The notes below the pieces were generated by a model. It worked only from the letters and a program-made list of their open reading frames with translations, was not told the DNA's origin and searched no databases. Of a DNA stretch of 64,000 nt, positions 51,952 to 60,482 are shown one piece after another. The translations under genes were made by a program, and so were the position numbers. The stretch is taken from the NCBI GenBank assembly GCA_035519675.1, contig DATIWB010000005.1, forward strand, positions 8,690-72,689. Reading direction: 5' to 3'. Each line of letters opens with the position of its first letter. Position 1 is the first letter of the stretch. The stretch is from RPRB01 sp035519675. Lineage in GTDB: Bacteria; Myxococcota; Myxococcia; Myxococcales; Myxococcaceae.

Positions 51952-52154
51952 ACGTCTGGTTCTGCGGGGCACCTCGAGCGCTCGAGCCGTGACGCCCTGC
52001 GTTGACCGGGGGATGTCCGGCGCCGGCTCCGAATGCGGAGCACCCGAGCGCGGCGGTCGGATAGGGTGCCGGCGCCTCTGCCGTGCCCGCTCCAGAGAGC
52101 TGCGTTTCCATCGGGGCACCCCGGAGGCCCGACCTCTCACGCCGAGGAGCTCCG

Positions 52155-52928
52155 ATGAAAGCGGTCACGCTGCTTGCCGTGCTCGTTCCACTCGTTGCAC
52201 TGGCCGATTCGCCCTTCGACGGGACATGGGTCTCGAAGGAGGAGTCGGCGACCATGGACAAGAAGCCGTACGTGATCTCGCTCGCCAAGGACGTCTGGAG
52301 CAACCAGACCGCAGTCCCGCCGATCAAGATCAAGGCCGATGGGACGGACCAGCCGGTGAAGGGCCACGCCTACTACGACACCGTCTCGGCCAAGAGCTCC
52401 GGTCCGGAGGCCGTGGAGATCACCAGCAAGAAGGGTGGGAAGGTGAGCGGGACCAGCACCTTCACCGTCTCGGCCGACGGAAAGACCCTGACCCAGAAGT
52501 GGACCGATCAGACCGGCACCGAGGTGGCCAGCGGCGAGACCGTCTACGAGCGCGTGGCGCCCGCGGCCGCCGGAGCCCACGCCGTCTCGGGCTCGTGGAA
52601 GGCCACCAAGGTCCAGAACCTGAGCGCCAGCGCCCGGACCATCACCTACAAGAGCACCGCCGACGGGATCAGCATGACCACCCCGACCGGGCAGAGCTAC
52701 ACCGCCAAGTTCGACGGCAAGGAGGTGAAGGTGGCCGGAGATCCGGGCGGGACGACCGTGGCCCTGAAGAAGGTCAACCCCAACGCGTTCGTGGAGACCG
52801 ACCACCGGGGCGGCAAGGTGGTCGAGGTGGACCACTGGACCGTCGCACCCGACGGCAAGACCATGAAGGTGGAGTGGGAGACCATGGACACCAAGCGCAA
52901 GGGCAGCTACGTGCTGGAGAAACAGTAG
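52155..52928 (+). CDS. Secreted protein with duplicated lipocalin-like domain
   Basis: 257 residues from ATG 52155 after GAGGAG. Signal peptide MKAVTLLAVLVPLVALA. Two repeats: one begins SPFDGTWVSKEES and has FTVSADGKTLTQKWTDQTG, the other begins VSGSWKATKVQN and has WTVAPDGKTMKVEWETMDT. Each looks like a small beta-barrel. Function unknown; periplasmic. Confidence 0.7.
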   Translation: MKAVTLLAVLVPLVALADSPFDGTWVSKEESATMDKKPYVISLAKDVWSNQTAVPPIKIKADGTDQPVKGHAYYDTVSAKSSGPEAVEITSKKGGKVSGTSTFTVSADGKTLTQKWTDQTGTEVASGETVYERVAPAAAGAHAVSGSWKATKVQNLSASARTITYKSTADGISMTTPTGQSYTAKFDGKEVKVAGDPGGTTVALKKVNPNAFVETDHRGGKVVEVDHWTVAPDGKTMKVEWETMDTKRKGSYVLEKQ

Positions 52929-53158
52929 CCGCAGCTCAGTGGGCGTGGGCCGCGCCGGTCCTCGATGCCGAGCACACCCTGCCAGGGAGTGTCGATGGGC
53001 CCCGCAGCCTTCCGGTCGCCGCTCGAGACGGCCACCTGGGCGACCGCGCGGGGGGCGGGGAGCGGGGCCCAGGCTCCGGCTCGGGGCGAGGGAGGTCGGC
53101 GGAAACGAACGGCCACCCGCGAGGTCGAAGACCTGTGCTTTCATGGCGTACCCGGGAC

Positions 53159-53875
53159 ATGGCCAGCAGCCCAGTCGACAGCCTGAAGCGAGCGGCGGCC
53201 GAGGCGGCGGCACAGCGCGTGGCCTCGGGAATGGTCGTGGGGCTGGGGACGGGCTCGACCGCGATCCATGCCGTTCCCTATCTCGGCCGACGATTGCGGG
53301 AAGGCTCCCTTCGCGAGATCCGCGGCGTTCCGACCTCTTACCAGTCCATGATGCTCGCCCGGGAGGTCGGCATTCCTCTGGTGGGGCTCGACGAGATCGA
53401 GCGCATCGACCTGGCGATCGACGGCGCGGACGAGGTCGCTCCGGACCTGACGCTGATCAAGGGCGGCGGCGCGGCGCAGACGCGGGAGAAGATCATCGCC
53501 GCGCTGGCCGACGACTTCAGCGTGGTGGTCGACGAGGGAAAGCTGGTCGACCGCCTCGGGTCGAAGTACCCGGTGCCGGTGGAGGTGCTGCCCTTCGCCG
53601 TCGCCCCGGTTTCACGGGCCATCGCGCGGCTCGGCGGAGAGCCGACGCTGCGGATGGCGGTGAAGAAGGCGGGGCCGGTCGTCACCGATCAGGGGAATCT
53701 GATCATCGACGTCCACTTCGCGTCGATTCCCGACCCGGGGCGGCTGGAGCGGGAGCTCCGGATGATTCCCGGCACCCTGGAGAACGGGCTCTTCGTCGGA
53801 CTTGCCCGCCGGGTCTTCGTCGCCGGCCTGGTCCAGGGCGTGCCGACGGTCCGGGAGCTGCTGCCTCGATCGTGA
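53159..53875 (+). CDS. rpiA: Ribose-5-phosphate isomerase A
   Basis: 238 residues from ATG 53159. VVGLGTGSTAIHAVPYLGRR (phosphate site), DLAIDGADEVAPDLTLIKGG (catalytic Asp region), GAAQTREKIIAALADDFSVV (catalytic Glu) and VVDEGKLVDRLG are the family motifs. Interconverts ribose-5- and ribulose-5-phosphate. Convergent with the RND pump. Confidence 0.95.
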   Translation: MASSPVDSLKRAAAEAAAQRVASGMVVGLGTGSTAIHAVPYLGRRLREGSLREIRGVPTSYQSMMLAREVGIPLVGLDEIERIDLAIDGADEVAPDLTLIKGGGAAQTREKIIAALADDFSVVVDEGKLVDRLGSKYPVPVEVLPFAVAPVSRAIARLGGEPTLRMAVKKAGPVVTDQGNLIIDVHFASIPDPGRLERELRMIPGTLENGLFVGLARRVFVAGLVQGVPTVRELLPRS

Positions 53876-53897
53876 CTGTCCCGGCCCCGGGGGCGGG

Positions 53898-56800
53898 TCA
53901 TCCCGTGGGCCGCAGGACGGGGAGCACCTCCTCGGTCTGCTCTGGCCTCCCCCGTCCCCAGACCAGTGCGTAGAGAACCGGCACCGCCATCCGGCTGATG
54001 AGCAAGGAGGCGATCTCTCCGGCGGCGAGCGAGATCGCCAGACCCTGGAAGATGGGGTCGAAGATGATCATCACCGACCCTACGGTCACCGCCAGCGCGG
54101 TGAGGAGCATCGGCCGGAAGCGGACCGCCCCGGCGTCGACCACCGCCTGCTCCAGCGGCACTCCCTGGCGGATCCTGGTCTCGGCAAAGTCGACCAGGAT
54201 GATGGAGTTCCGGACCACGATCCCCGCCCCGGCCATGAAGCCGATCATCGAGGGAGCAGTGAAGAACGCCCCCAGGGCTGCATGCGCCGGAAGGATGCCG
54301 ACCAGCGAGAAGGGGATCGCCGCCATGACCACCAGGGGGGTCAGGAACGAGCGAAACCATCCCACCAGCAGGCCGTAGATGAGGAGGAGGACGATCACGA
54401 ACGCGCGGCCCAGATCCCGGAATAGCTCGAGCGTGATCTGCCATTCTCCGTCCCACTTGATGGCTCGCTGCGCGTCGCTGGGCGGCTGAGTGGAGTTGTA
54501 GATGACGACGGGATCGGCCATCGCGGCAAGGGACTTGTTCATCTCCAGAATCGCGTAGGCGGCACTCCCCGCGGCCCCGGCGACGTCGCCGGTGACGTAA
54601 ACAACTGGCAATAGATTCTTGTGGTAGATGCTCCGGTCCTCGCTGGTACCCTCGACGCGGACGAGCTCGCTGAGCGGGATCATGGCCTGACCACGTCCGT
54701 CCGGAATCTGAATGGACAAGAGATCTGCGGTCCGGGTTCGCTGCATCCGGGGCAGGTCGAGCACGATGTCGACGTCCTCCTGGTCACCCGGCACGTGCAA
54801 TCCCCCGACCGACTCGCCGCCCACTGCGACCCGGAGCGTCCGGGCGACGGTGTCGGCAGTGATGCCGTGGAGAGCGGCCTTCTCCTTGTCGACGACCAGG
54901 ACCTCCTTGGGATGCGGAGACTCCACGTACCAGTCGACGTCCACCACCCCGGGCGTGCTGGCGAAGAGGCTGCGCATCTTCTCGGCCAGCTGCTGGCGGG
55001 TGCCACCATCGGGTCCGTAGACCTCGGCGACGAGTGTCTGGAGAACCGGCGGCCCGGGCGGCACCTCGGCGACTGCGATGCGGGCCCCGTGACGGGCGGC
55101 GATGGCGGCGACGGTGGGTCGAAGGCGGAGGGCGATCGGGTGGCTCTGCGCCGCGCGCTGGTGCTTGGGCAGCAAGTTCACTTGCACCTCCGCCATGCTG
55201 GAGCCCTGGCGCAGGTAGTAGTGCCGCATCAGCCCGTTGAAGCTGTAGGGAGCCGCCGTCCCGACGTACACCTGATAGTCGGTGACCTCCTTCTCGCCGC
55301 GGATGGCGGCGGCGATCTCGCGGGCCGCCTGGGCGGTCCGTTCCAGCGAGCTGTCCTCGGGCATGTTCAGGACGATCTCCAGCTCGCTCTTGTTGTCGTA
55401 GGGCAGCATCTTCACCCGCACCCAGCCGGTGGGGACGAAGGCCACGGCTCCGAGGAGGAGCAGTCCGATCAGGAGGAAGAACGACCAGCGCCAGGCCGAT
55501 CGGCCGACCAGCCTGGACATCAGCCAGCGGTACGCACGGGTGCCAAGGTCCTCCCGACCTTCCCCGGGGGCGTCAGCCACTCTGTGCGTCTTGAGGAGTC
55601 GCACGGCTGCCCAGGGCGTCACCACGAACGCGATCAGCAGAGAGAACACCATCGCCACCGACGAGCCGACGGGAATCGGCCGCAGGTACGGACCGCTCAG
55701 CCCCCCCACGAAGGCCATCGGGGCGATGGCGGCGATCACCGTCAGCGTCGCCAGCACCGTCGGGTTCCCGACCTCGGTGACTGCCGCCACGGCGATCTCC
55801 TTGATCGAACGGCGCTTCGACGCGTCGAGATCACGGTGGCGGACGATGTTCTCGACCACCACGATGGCGTCATCGACCAGGATGCCGATGGAGAAGATCA
55901 GCGCGAAGAGTGTGATCCGGTTGAGCGTGTAGCCCAGAAGGAAGAAGACCAGCAGCATCAGTGAGAGGGTCGACGGAATGGCGACCGCCACCACCAACGA
56001 CTCGCGCCAGCCGAGCATGAACAGGACCAGGAGGGCGACGCCCACGATCGCGATGGCCATGTGCAGCAGAAGCTCGTTCGACTTCTCTGCCGCCGACGCG
56101 CCGTAGTGGCGGGTGATGGCGATGGAGATCTCCCCGGGAATCGTCGTTCCCTTCAGGCGATCGACCTGGGTCAGCACGGCCCGCGCCACGGCGGTGGCAT
56201 TGCTCCCCGGCCGCTTGGCGATGGAGAGGGTGACCGCGGGCTCCTCGGCGACGACGCTCCCGGTGGTCGCCGCCCCGGTGCCGTAGAGGACGTACTGCGT
56301 CGGTTCCTCGGAGTCATCCTTCACCTCCGCAACGTCACGGAGGTAGACCGGGTTGGCCGCGTGCACGCCCACCACGACGGAGGCCACGTCGTCGGCGCTG
56401 GCGAGGAACGCGCCCGTCTGGACGATGACGTCGCGGTCGCCGGTGGTCAGCGTCCCGGCGATCTCCTGGCGATTGGCCGGGCCGAGGGCCCGGAACAGAT
56501 CCAGAACCCCCAGCCCGCGCGCAGCGAGAGCGACCGGGTCGAGGTGGAGCCGCACTTGCCGGCGGTAACCGCCGATGAGGGTGGTCTCCGAGACCTCGGG
56601 CACGTGCTTGATCTCCGCAGCAACCTGAGCTGCCACCCGCCGCAAGGTCAGGTGGTCGTACCGCTTCGAGTGGAAGGTGAGGGCTAGGATCGGCACGTCG
56701 TCGATCGAACGTGCCTTGACGAGCGGCGGGGACACTCCGGGTGGGATCCGGTCCTGGTTCGCCTGGAGCTTCTGGTAGAGCTTGACCAGCGACTGCTCGG

Positions 56801-57128
56801 TGTTCTCACCCACCCGGTAGCGAACGACGATCAGGGCCCGTCCGGGCTGGCTGGTCGAATAGACGTACTCGACGCCGGGGATCTCCCACATCAGCCGTTC
56901 CAGCGGTGCGGAGACGCGGCTCTCGACCTCCGCCGCGCTCGCCCCTGGCATGGCAAGCAGGATGTCGACCACCGGCACCTTGATCTGAGGCTCCTCCTCT
57001 CGCGGCAGGACGACGATGGCCAGAAGACCGAGCAGGACCGAGGCGGTGATGAGGAGCGGCGTCAGCCTGGAACCGATGAAGGCCTGGGCAATGGTTCCGG
57101 CCAGGCCCGGGCGAACGGAGCGCGTCAT
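53898..57128 (-). CDS. RND-family efflux transporter, AcrB/MdtB-like
   Basis: 1,076 residues. Twelve membrane helices and two large periplasmic loops. GILVDDAIVVVENI in helix 4 carries the Asp-Asp proton relay; the second repeat has GAGIVVRNSIILVDF. Group is the hydrophobe/amphiphile efflux type rather than a metal CusA type, since no Met/His metal site is evident in the porter domain, though this cannot be proven here. Starts 4 bases inside the end of the fusion protein gene. No outer-membrane TolC gene is adjacent. Confidence 0.9.
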   Translation of the reverse strand: MTRSVRPGLAGTIAQAFIGSRLTPLLITASVLLGLLAIVVLPREEEPQIKVPVVDILLAMPGASAAEVESRVSAPLERLMWEIPGVEYVYSTSQPGRALIVVRYRVGENTEQSLVKLYQKLQANQDRIPPGVSPPLVKARSIDDVPILALTFHSKRYDHLTLRRVAAQVAAEIKHVPEVSETTLIGGYRRQVRLHLDPVALAARGLGVLDLFRALGPANRQEIAGTLTTGDRDVIVQTGAFLASADDVASVVVGVHAANPVYLRDVAEVKDDSEEPTQYVLYGTGAATTGSVVAEEPAVTLSIAKRPGSNATAVARAVLTQVDRLKGTTIPGEISIAITRHYGASAAEKSNELLLHMAIAIVGVALLVLFMLGWRESLVVAVAIPSTLSLMLLVFFLLGYTLNRITLFALIFSIGILVDDAIVVVENIVRHRDLDASKRRSIKEIAVAAVTEVGNPTVLATLTVIAAIAPMAFVGGLSGPYLRPIPVGSSVAMVFSLLIAFVVTPWAAVRLLKTHRVADAPGEGREDLGTRAYRWLMSRLVGRSAWRWSFFLLIGLLLLGAVAFVPTGWVRVKMLPYDNKSELEIVLNMPEDSSLERTAQAAREIAAAIRGEKEVTDYQVYVGTAAPYSFNGLMRHYYLRQGSSMAEVQVNLLPKHQRAAQSHPIALRLRPTVAAIAARHGARIAVAEVPPGPPVLQTLVAEVYGPDGGTRQQLAEKMRSLFASTPGVVDVDWYVESPHPKEVLVVDKEKAALHGITADTVARTLRVAVGGESVGGLHVPGDQEDVDIVLDLPRMQRTRTADLLSIQIPDGRGQAMIPLSELVRVEGTSEDRSIYHKNLLPVVYVTGDVAGAAGSAAYAILEMNKSLAAMADPVVIYNSTQPPSDAQRAIKWDGEWQITLELFRDLGRAFVIVLLLIYGLLVGWFRSFLTPLVVMAAIPFSLVGILPAHAALGAFFTAPSMIGFMAGAGIVVRNSIILVDFAETRIRQGVPLEQAVVDAGAVRFRPMLLTALAVTVGSVMIIFDPIFQGLAISLAAGEIASLLISRMAVPVLYALVWGRGRPEQTEEVLPVLRPTG

Positions 57129-58165
57129 CGAGCCTCCTCCACGCGCTGGCCGTCGACGAGATCGGCGGCTCCCGCCAGCACGACCTTCTCGTCCCCGGCG
57201 AGGCCCGAGACGATCTCCACCCTGCCGTCCCGCTCACGGCCGGTCCGGACCAGGCGCAGCCGGGCGGTGCCGGAGGTCACCACGAACACGCCCTCGAGCT
57301 GGCCGTGACGGACGACGGCCTCGGCGGGAACCGCCACGCCGACGGATCCGCCGGTGGTGAGCAGCACCCGACCGAACCGGCCGGACCGGACCCCGGGTGT
57401 TGCTGGGAGGTCGATCTTGGCCAGCCGGGTGCGGGTGGCATCGTCGGAGGCGGGCTGGATCTCGGCGATGCGTCCCTCGATGTCGTGGTCGAGGCCGTCC
57501 AGCCGGACCGGCAAGGGCCTGCCGACGGCCAGCGCGTCCACGGCGGTCTCCGGCACCCGCGCCTCGAAGCGAAGGGCTCCCGGCGATTCCAGGACCAGGA
57601 GGGCCTGTCCGGGCATGGCCGTGTCGCCGACGTTGGCGAGCTTGGCGGTGACCACCCCGGCGAAGGGCGCCCGCAGGACGGTCCGGTCGGCGAGAGTGCC
57701 CGCCTCGGCCTGTCTGGCCTGGGCGACGTTCCACTGGGTGATGGCCGTCTCGTACTGGGCGACGGAGATCGCTCCGGTGTCCTTCAGGGCGATGGCCCGG
57801 TCACGGTCGCGCTTGGCCAGCGCCGACACGGCGCGGGTCTGCTCGAGGCGTGCGTCGATCTCCCGGGCCGAGAGTCTGAGCAGGACCTCTCCGGCTCGAA
57901 CCGAGCTCCCGAGGCCGACGCGGACCTCGACGACCGTGCCGCTGATCAACGGGGCAATGGTGGCGCTGCGAACGGCGCGGACGGTACCGACGACGTCGGT
58001 CGTGACCGAACGCTGGGTCCGGTCAGCCTGTGCGACCTGGACCACCCTGGGAGGCACGCCGGCCGCCGGCCGTTTCGCGGGTTCCCCTGCGCAGCTGCAG
58101 AGCAACGCCAGCAGCCCACAGGCGTTGATGAATCGCTTGGCCAGGCTCTGCGGGGCGGTCTGCAC
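57125..58165 (-). CDS. RND efflux periplasmic adaptor (membrane fusion protein)
   Basis: 346 residues. Lipoprotein signal ending LLALLCSCAG. Lipoyl/barrel halves VVEVRVGLGSSVRAGEVLLRL and APFAGVVTAKLANVGDTAMPGQALL flank a helical hairpin (RLEQTRAVSALAKRDRDRAI). Beta-barrel and MP domains follow. It links the pump to an outer-membrane channel. First gene of the pair, ATGA overlap with the pump. Confidence 0.9.
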   Translation of the reverse strand: MQTAPQSLAKRFINACGLLALLCSCAGEPAKRPAAGVPPRVVQVAQADRTQRSVTTDVVGTVRAVRSATIAPLISGTVVEVRVGLGSSVRAGEVLLRLSAREIDARLEQTRAVSALAKRDRDRAIALKDTGAISVAQYETAITQWNVAQARQAEAGTLADRTVLRAPFAGVVTAKLANVGDTAMPGQALLVLESPGALRFEARVPETAVDALAVGRPLPVRLDGLDHDIEGRIAEIQPASDDATRTRLAKIDLPATPGVRSGRFGRVLLTTGGSVGVAVPAEAVVRHGQLEGVFVVTSGTARLRLVRTGRERDGRVEIVSGLAGDEKVVLAGAADLVDGQRVEEAR

Positions 58166-58387
58166 GGATGCCTCCTCGGGTGATGTGAGGCGCTCCGAGA
58201 GCAGCAGGCATGCCGGATGCCGAGACCCTCCAGAATCGAGTGCTTCTGCGGGGATGAGCCGGTGCGCCCGCTCGCGATTTCTCGCGACTCGCGAGAACTC
58301 GTGCCTATCCGCCGCGTGCCATGAACCACGCTGCGACGACGCGTTCCCGCCGAACGGGGTTGGAGATCCCCCAGACCGTCTGCGGAC

Positions 58388-59122
58388 TCATCTGAACTTG
58401 TAGGCAAGACCGAGCAGGGCCTGAAACGTCAAGTCGGTTCCATATCCAGACTTGGTGAAGATCATCGGCCCGGCCCGGAGGTTGAAGGTCACTGCTGTGG
58501 ATCTGTCGAGAAAATACTCGACCCCTCCACCGAACAGGATGGGAACAGTGAGGGTGCCGAGGTCGCCAAAGGTCACGAACAACGGGAGATCCAGATCGAG
58601 GGCGACATGTAGATTGTCCAGCACCGACACGCCGAAGACCAGACCGGCCGGAAAGGCGACACCGAACTGCGTCCCTCCGAGACCGCTGCAGACGTTCCCA
58701 AGGGTGTAGAAGCTGCCATCGACGGTGTGCGTCCCCAAGATGATCGGATTGCAGTACGTCTCACCCAAGAAATACGTGAGCATCCCCGGCGCGAACCAGA
58801 GACCGAGGTTGTACCGCGGGCTCTTCACTAGGGTGGCCTTGAGGTAGGCCTGCACCTTGATGCCTGGGAAGGAGGCCCTGACATCGCCCTCGTAGTTGTA
58901 GTTGACGGTGAAAACCCCGCCAAAATCGAAGCCGGGGCGGAAGCCGTGAAGCACGCTGACCGAGACTCCCGGCCAGGCCGCCTGCACGTGAACGGATGTC
59001 GCACCGCCGCCGACCGTCTCGCCGGTGACCACCGACCACTCCTGGCCGCCGGCTGCCAGTGCGTGACAGGGCGCGAGCGCGAGCACGCCCAGGACCGCAC
59101 AGCGCTGAAGAACTTTCCTCAC
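58388..59122 (-). CDS. Outer-membrane beta-barrel protein
   Basis: 244 residues from GTG 59122, with GGGAGG upstream (GTG 59143 is less likely). Signal peptide ends LAPCHALA. The mature part has alternating strands with many Tyr, Phe and Gly, such as GGVFTVNYNYEGDVRA and LTVPILFGGGVEYF, ending with aromatic-basic LAYKFR as expected for BAM recognition. Function unknown. Confidence 0.68.
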   Translation of the reverse strand: MRKVLQRCAVLGVLALAPCHALAAGGQEWSVVTGETVGGGATSVHVQAAWPGVSVSVLHGFRPGFDFGGVFTVNYNYEGDVRASFPGIKVQAYLKATLVKSPRYNLGLWFAPGMLTYFLGETYCNPIILGTHTVDGSFYTLGNVCSGLGGTQFGVAFPAGLVFGVSVLDNLHVALDLDLPLFVTFGDLGTLTVPILFGGGVEYFLDRSTAVTFNLRAGPMIFTKSGYGTDLTFQALLGLAYKFR

Positions 59123-59283
59123 ACGAGACCTCCCGAAGCCCACTGAAGCAGCGCCCGAGGGACGCGCCGATGGTGATACGCACGAGGCCGTCGCGGTTTC
59201 TCACCAGCGCTTCCCGAGAGGCCGTCAGGCAGGTGCGTTGTCTTGGCCTGGCCCGCCGCGTACGTTGGGCACCGCTCGAGCCC

Positions 59284-59838
59284 ATGTCTTCAGCGCCAGA
59301 TAGGCTCTCCTCCGAGCTGGAACCGGAGCTGGGAAGATTCGCTGCGCTGGTCCGTCGGGTCGGGCTCAAGCATCGGCTGTCCGAGTCGGACCTCGAGGAT
59401 GTGCTCCAGGAGGTTCGGATCCGGCTCTGGCGCGCGCGTTCTCGCCCGCAAAGTGAGAAATTCGAGCAGCTCTCTGCGTCCTACGTCTATCGGGTCGCGG
59501 TGTCGGCGGCGGTGGATCTCCTGCGCCGCCGGCATGCCCGAGGCGCGGAACAAACTGTGGCATTGGGCGAAACCGAGGAACCCGTCGCTGAGCACTCGGA
59601 CCCTGCCCGCTCGGTCGAGGAGTCCGAGCTGTCAGCCCAGCTGGCCCGGGCGATCGAGGCGATCACGCCCTCGCGCCGTCCAGTGGTGCGAATGCACCTG
59701 GCCGGCTACTCGCGTGAGGAGGTCGCGACGGTGATGGGGTGGTCAGAGGCGAAGACGCGCAACCTGCTCTACCGGGGGCTCGCGGATCTGCGTGAGCGGC
59801 TGGAGGAAATGGGCATCACATGCCAAACCAGGGCGTGA
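59284..59838 (+). CDS. ECF-type RNA polymerase sigma factor
   Basis: 184 residues from ATG 59284. Region 2: ESDLEDVLQEVRIRLWR and YVYRVAVSAAVDLLRRR; region 4: TPSRRPVVRMHLAGYSREEVATVMGWSEAKTRNLLYRG with its HTH. The stop overlaps the next gene (anti-sigma) by 19 bases. Confidence 0.92.
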   Translation: MSSAPDRLSSELEPELGRFAALVRRVGLKHRLSESDLEDVLQEVRIRLWRARSRPQSEKFEQLSASYVYRVAVSAAVDLLRRRHARGAEQTVALGETEEPVAEHSDPARSVEESELSAQLARAIEAITPSRRPVVRMHLAGYSREEVATVMGWSEAKTRNLLYRGLADLRERLEEMGITCQTRA

Positions 59839-60482
59839 CCGACGAGGCACTGCGAGAGGCGTACCTGCGGACCCTCGCTGCGCGCCGGGTCAGCGGCCGG
59901 GAGCCCTGCGTGGCCCCTGAAAGGATGCTGTCACTGCTGCGACGCGAGGGCGCCGAGCAGCAGCGGCTGGAGGCGCTCGACCACGTGATGGGCTGCGGGG
60001 CCTGCCGCTCCGAGTTCGAGCTGCTGCGTTCGATAGAGCAGGCCGGTGCCGCGACCACCGAGCGGGCGGCGCCTGCAGCACTGCGGATTCGTCCGCGGTT
60101 TGCGGTCCCCCTCGCCTTGGCCGCCTCACTCATCCTGATGGTCACCGTCGGGCAGAGGCTCAGGACACCGGAGGGCACCGATGTCGAACGCGGTACCATG
60201 GACGGGGTCACACTCCTCGGGCCGCCGCCTGAGATCGCGGCGGGGACTTCTCCGACGTTCACCTGGAAGCCCGTTCCTGGCGCACAGAGCTACGAGCTCG
60301 AGGTGCTCGACGAGAAGGGCGGCGTCGTCTGGGCCGCGAAGACCAGTGAGACGTCGGTGACCATGTCCGATCCCCTGGTGATGGTGCCCGGCAAGAGCTA
60401 CCGCTGGTGGGTGCGAGCCACGACCGCTCCGGGAAATCAGCGGGCCTCCGCGGTCCGGAGCCTGCGCATCCGGATGAAATAG
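59820..60482 (+). CDS. Zinc-finger anti-sigma factor with periplasmic Fn3-like domain
   Basis: 220 residues. His55, Cys59 and Cys62 in LDHVMGCGACRSEF form a ZAS-type motif. One membrane helix (FAVPLALAASLILMVTVG, about 94-112) and a C-terminal beta domain (SPTFTWKPVPGAQSYELEVL ... YRWWVRATTAPGNQ) like Fn3. The cytosolic part should hold the upstream ECF sigma until a signal acts on the periplasmic part. Confidence 0.88.
   Translation: MPNQGVTDEALREAYLRTLAARRVSGREPCVAPERMLSLLRREGAEQQRLEALDHVMGCGACRSEFELLRSIEQAGAATTERAAPAALRIRPRFAVPLALAASLILMVTVGQRLRTPEGTDVERGTMDGVTLLGPPPEIAAGTSPTFTWKPVPGAQSYELEVLDEKGGVVWAAKTSETSVTMSDPLVMVPGKSYRWWVRATTAPGNQRASAVRSLRIRMK

Noticed and set aside
53898..57128. Heavy-metal (CusA-like) identity for the RND pump
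   Set aside because: No Met-rich metal path seen; the general HAE-type layout is the safer call.
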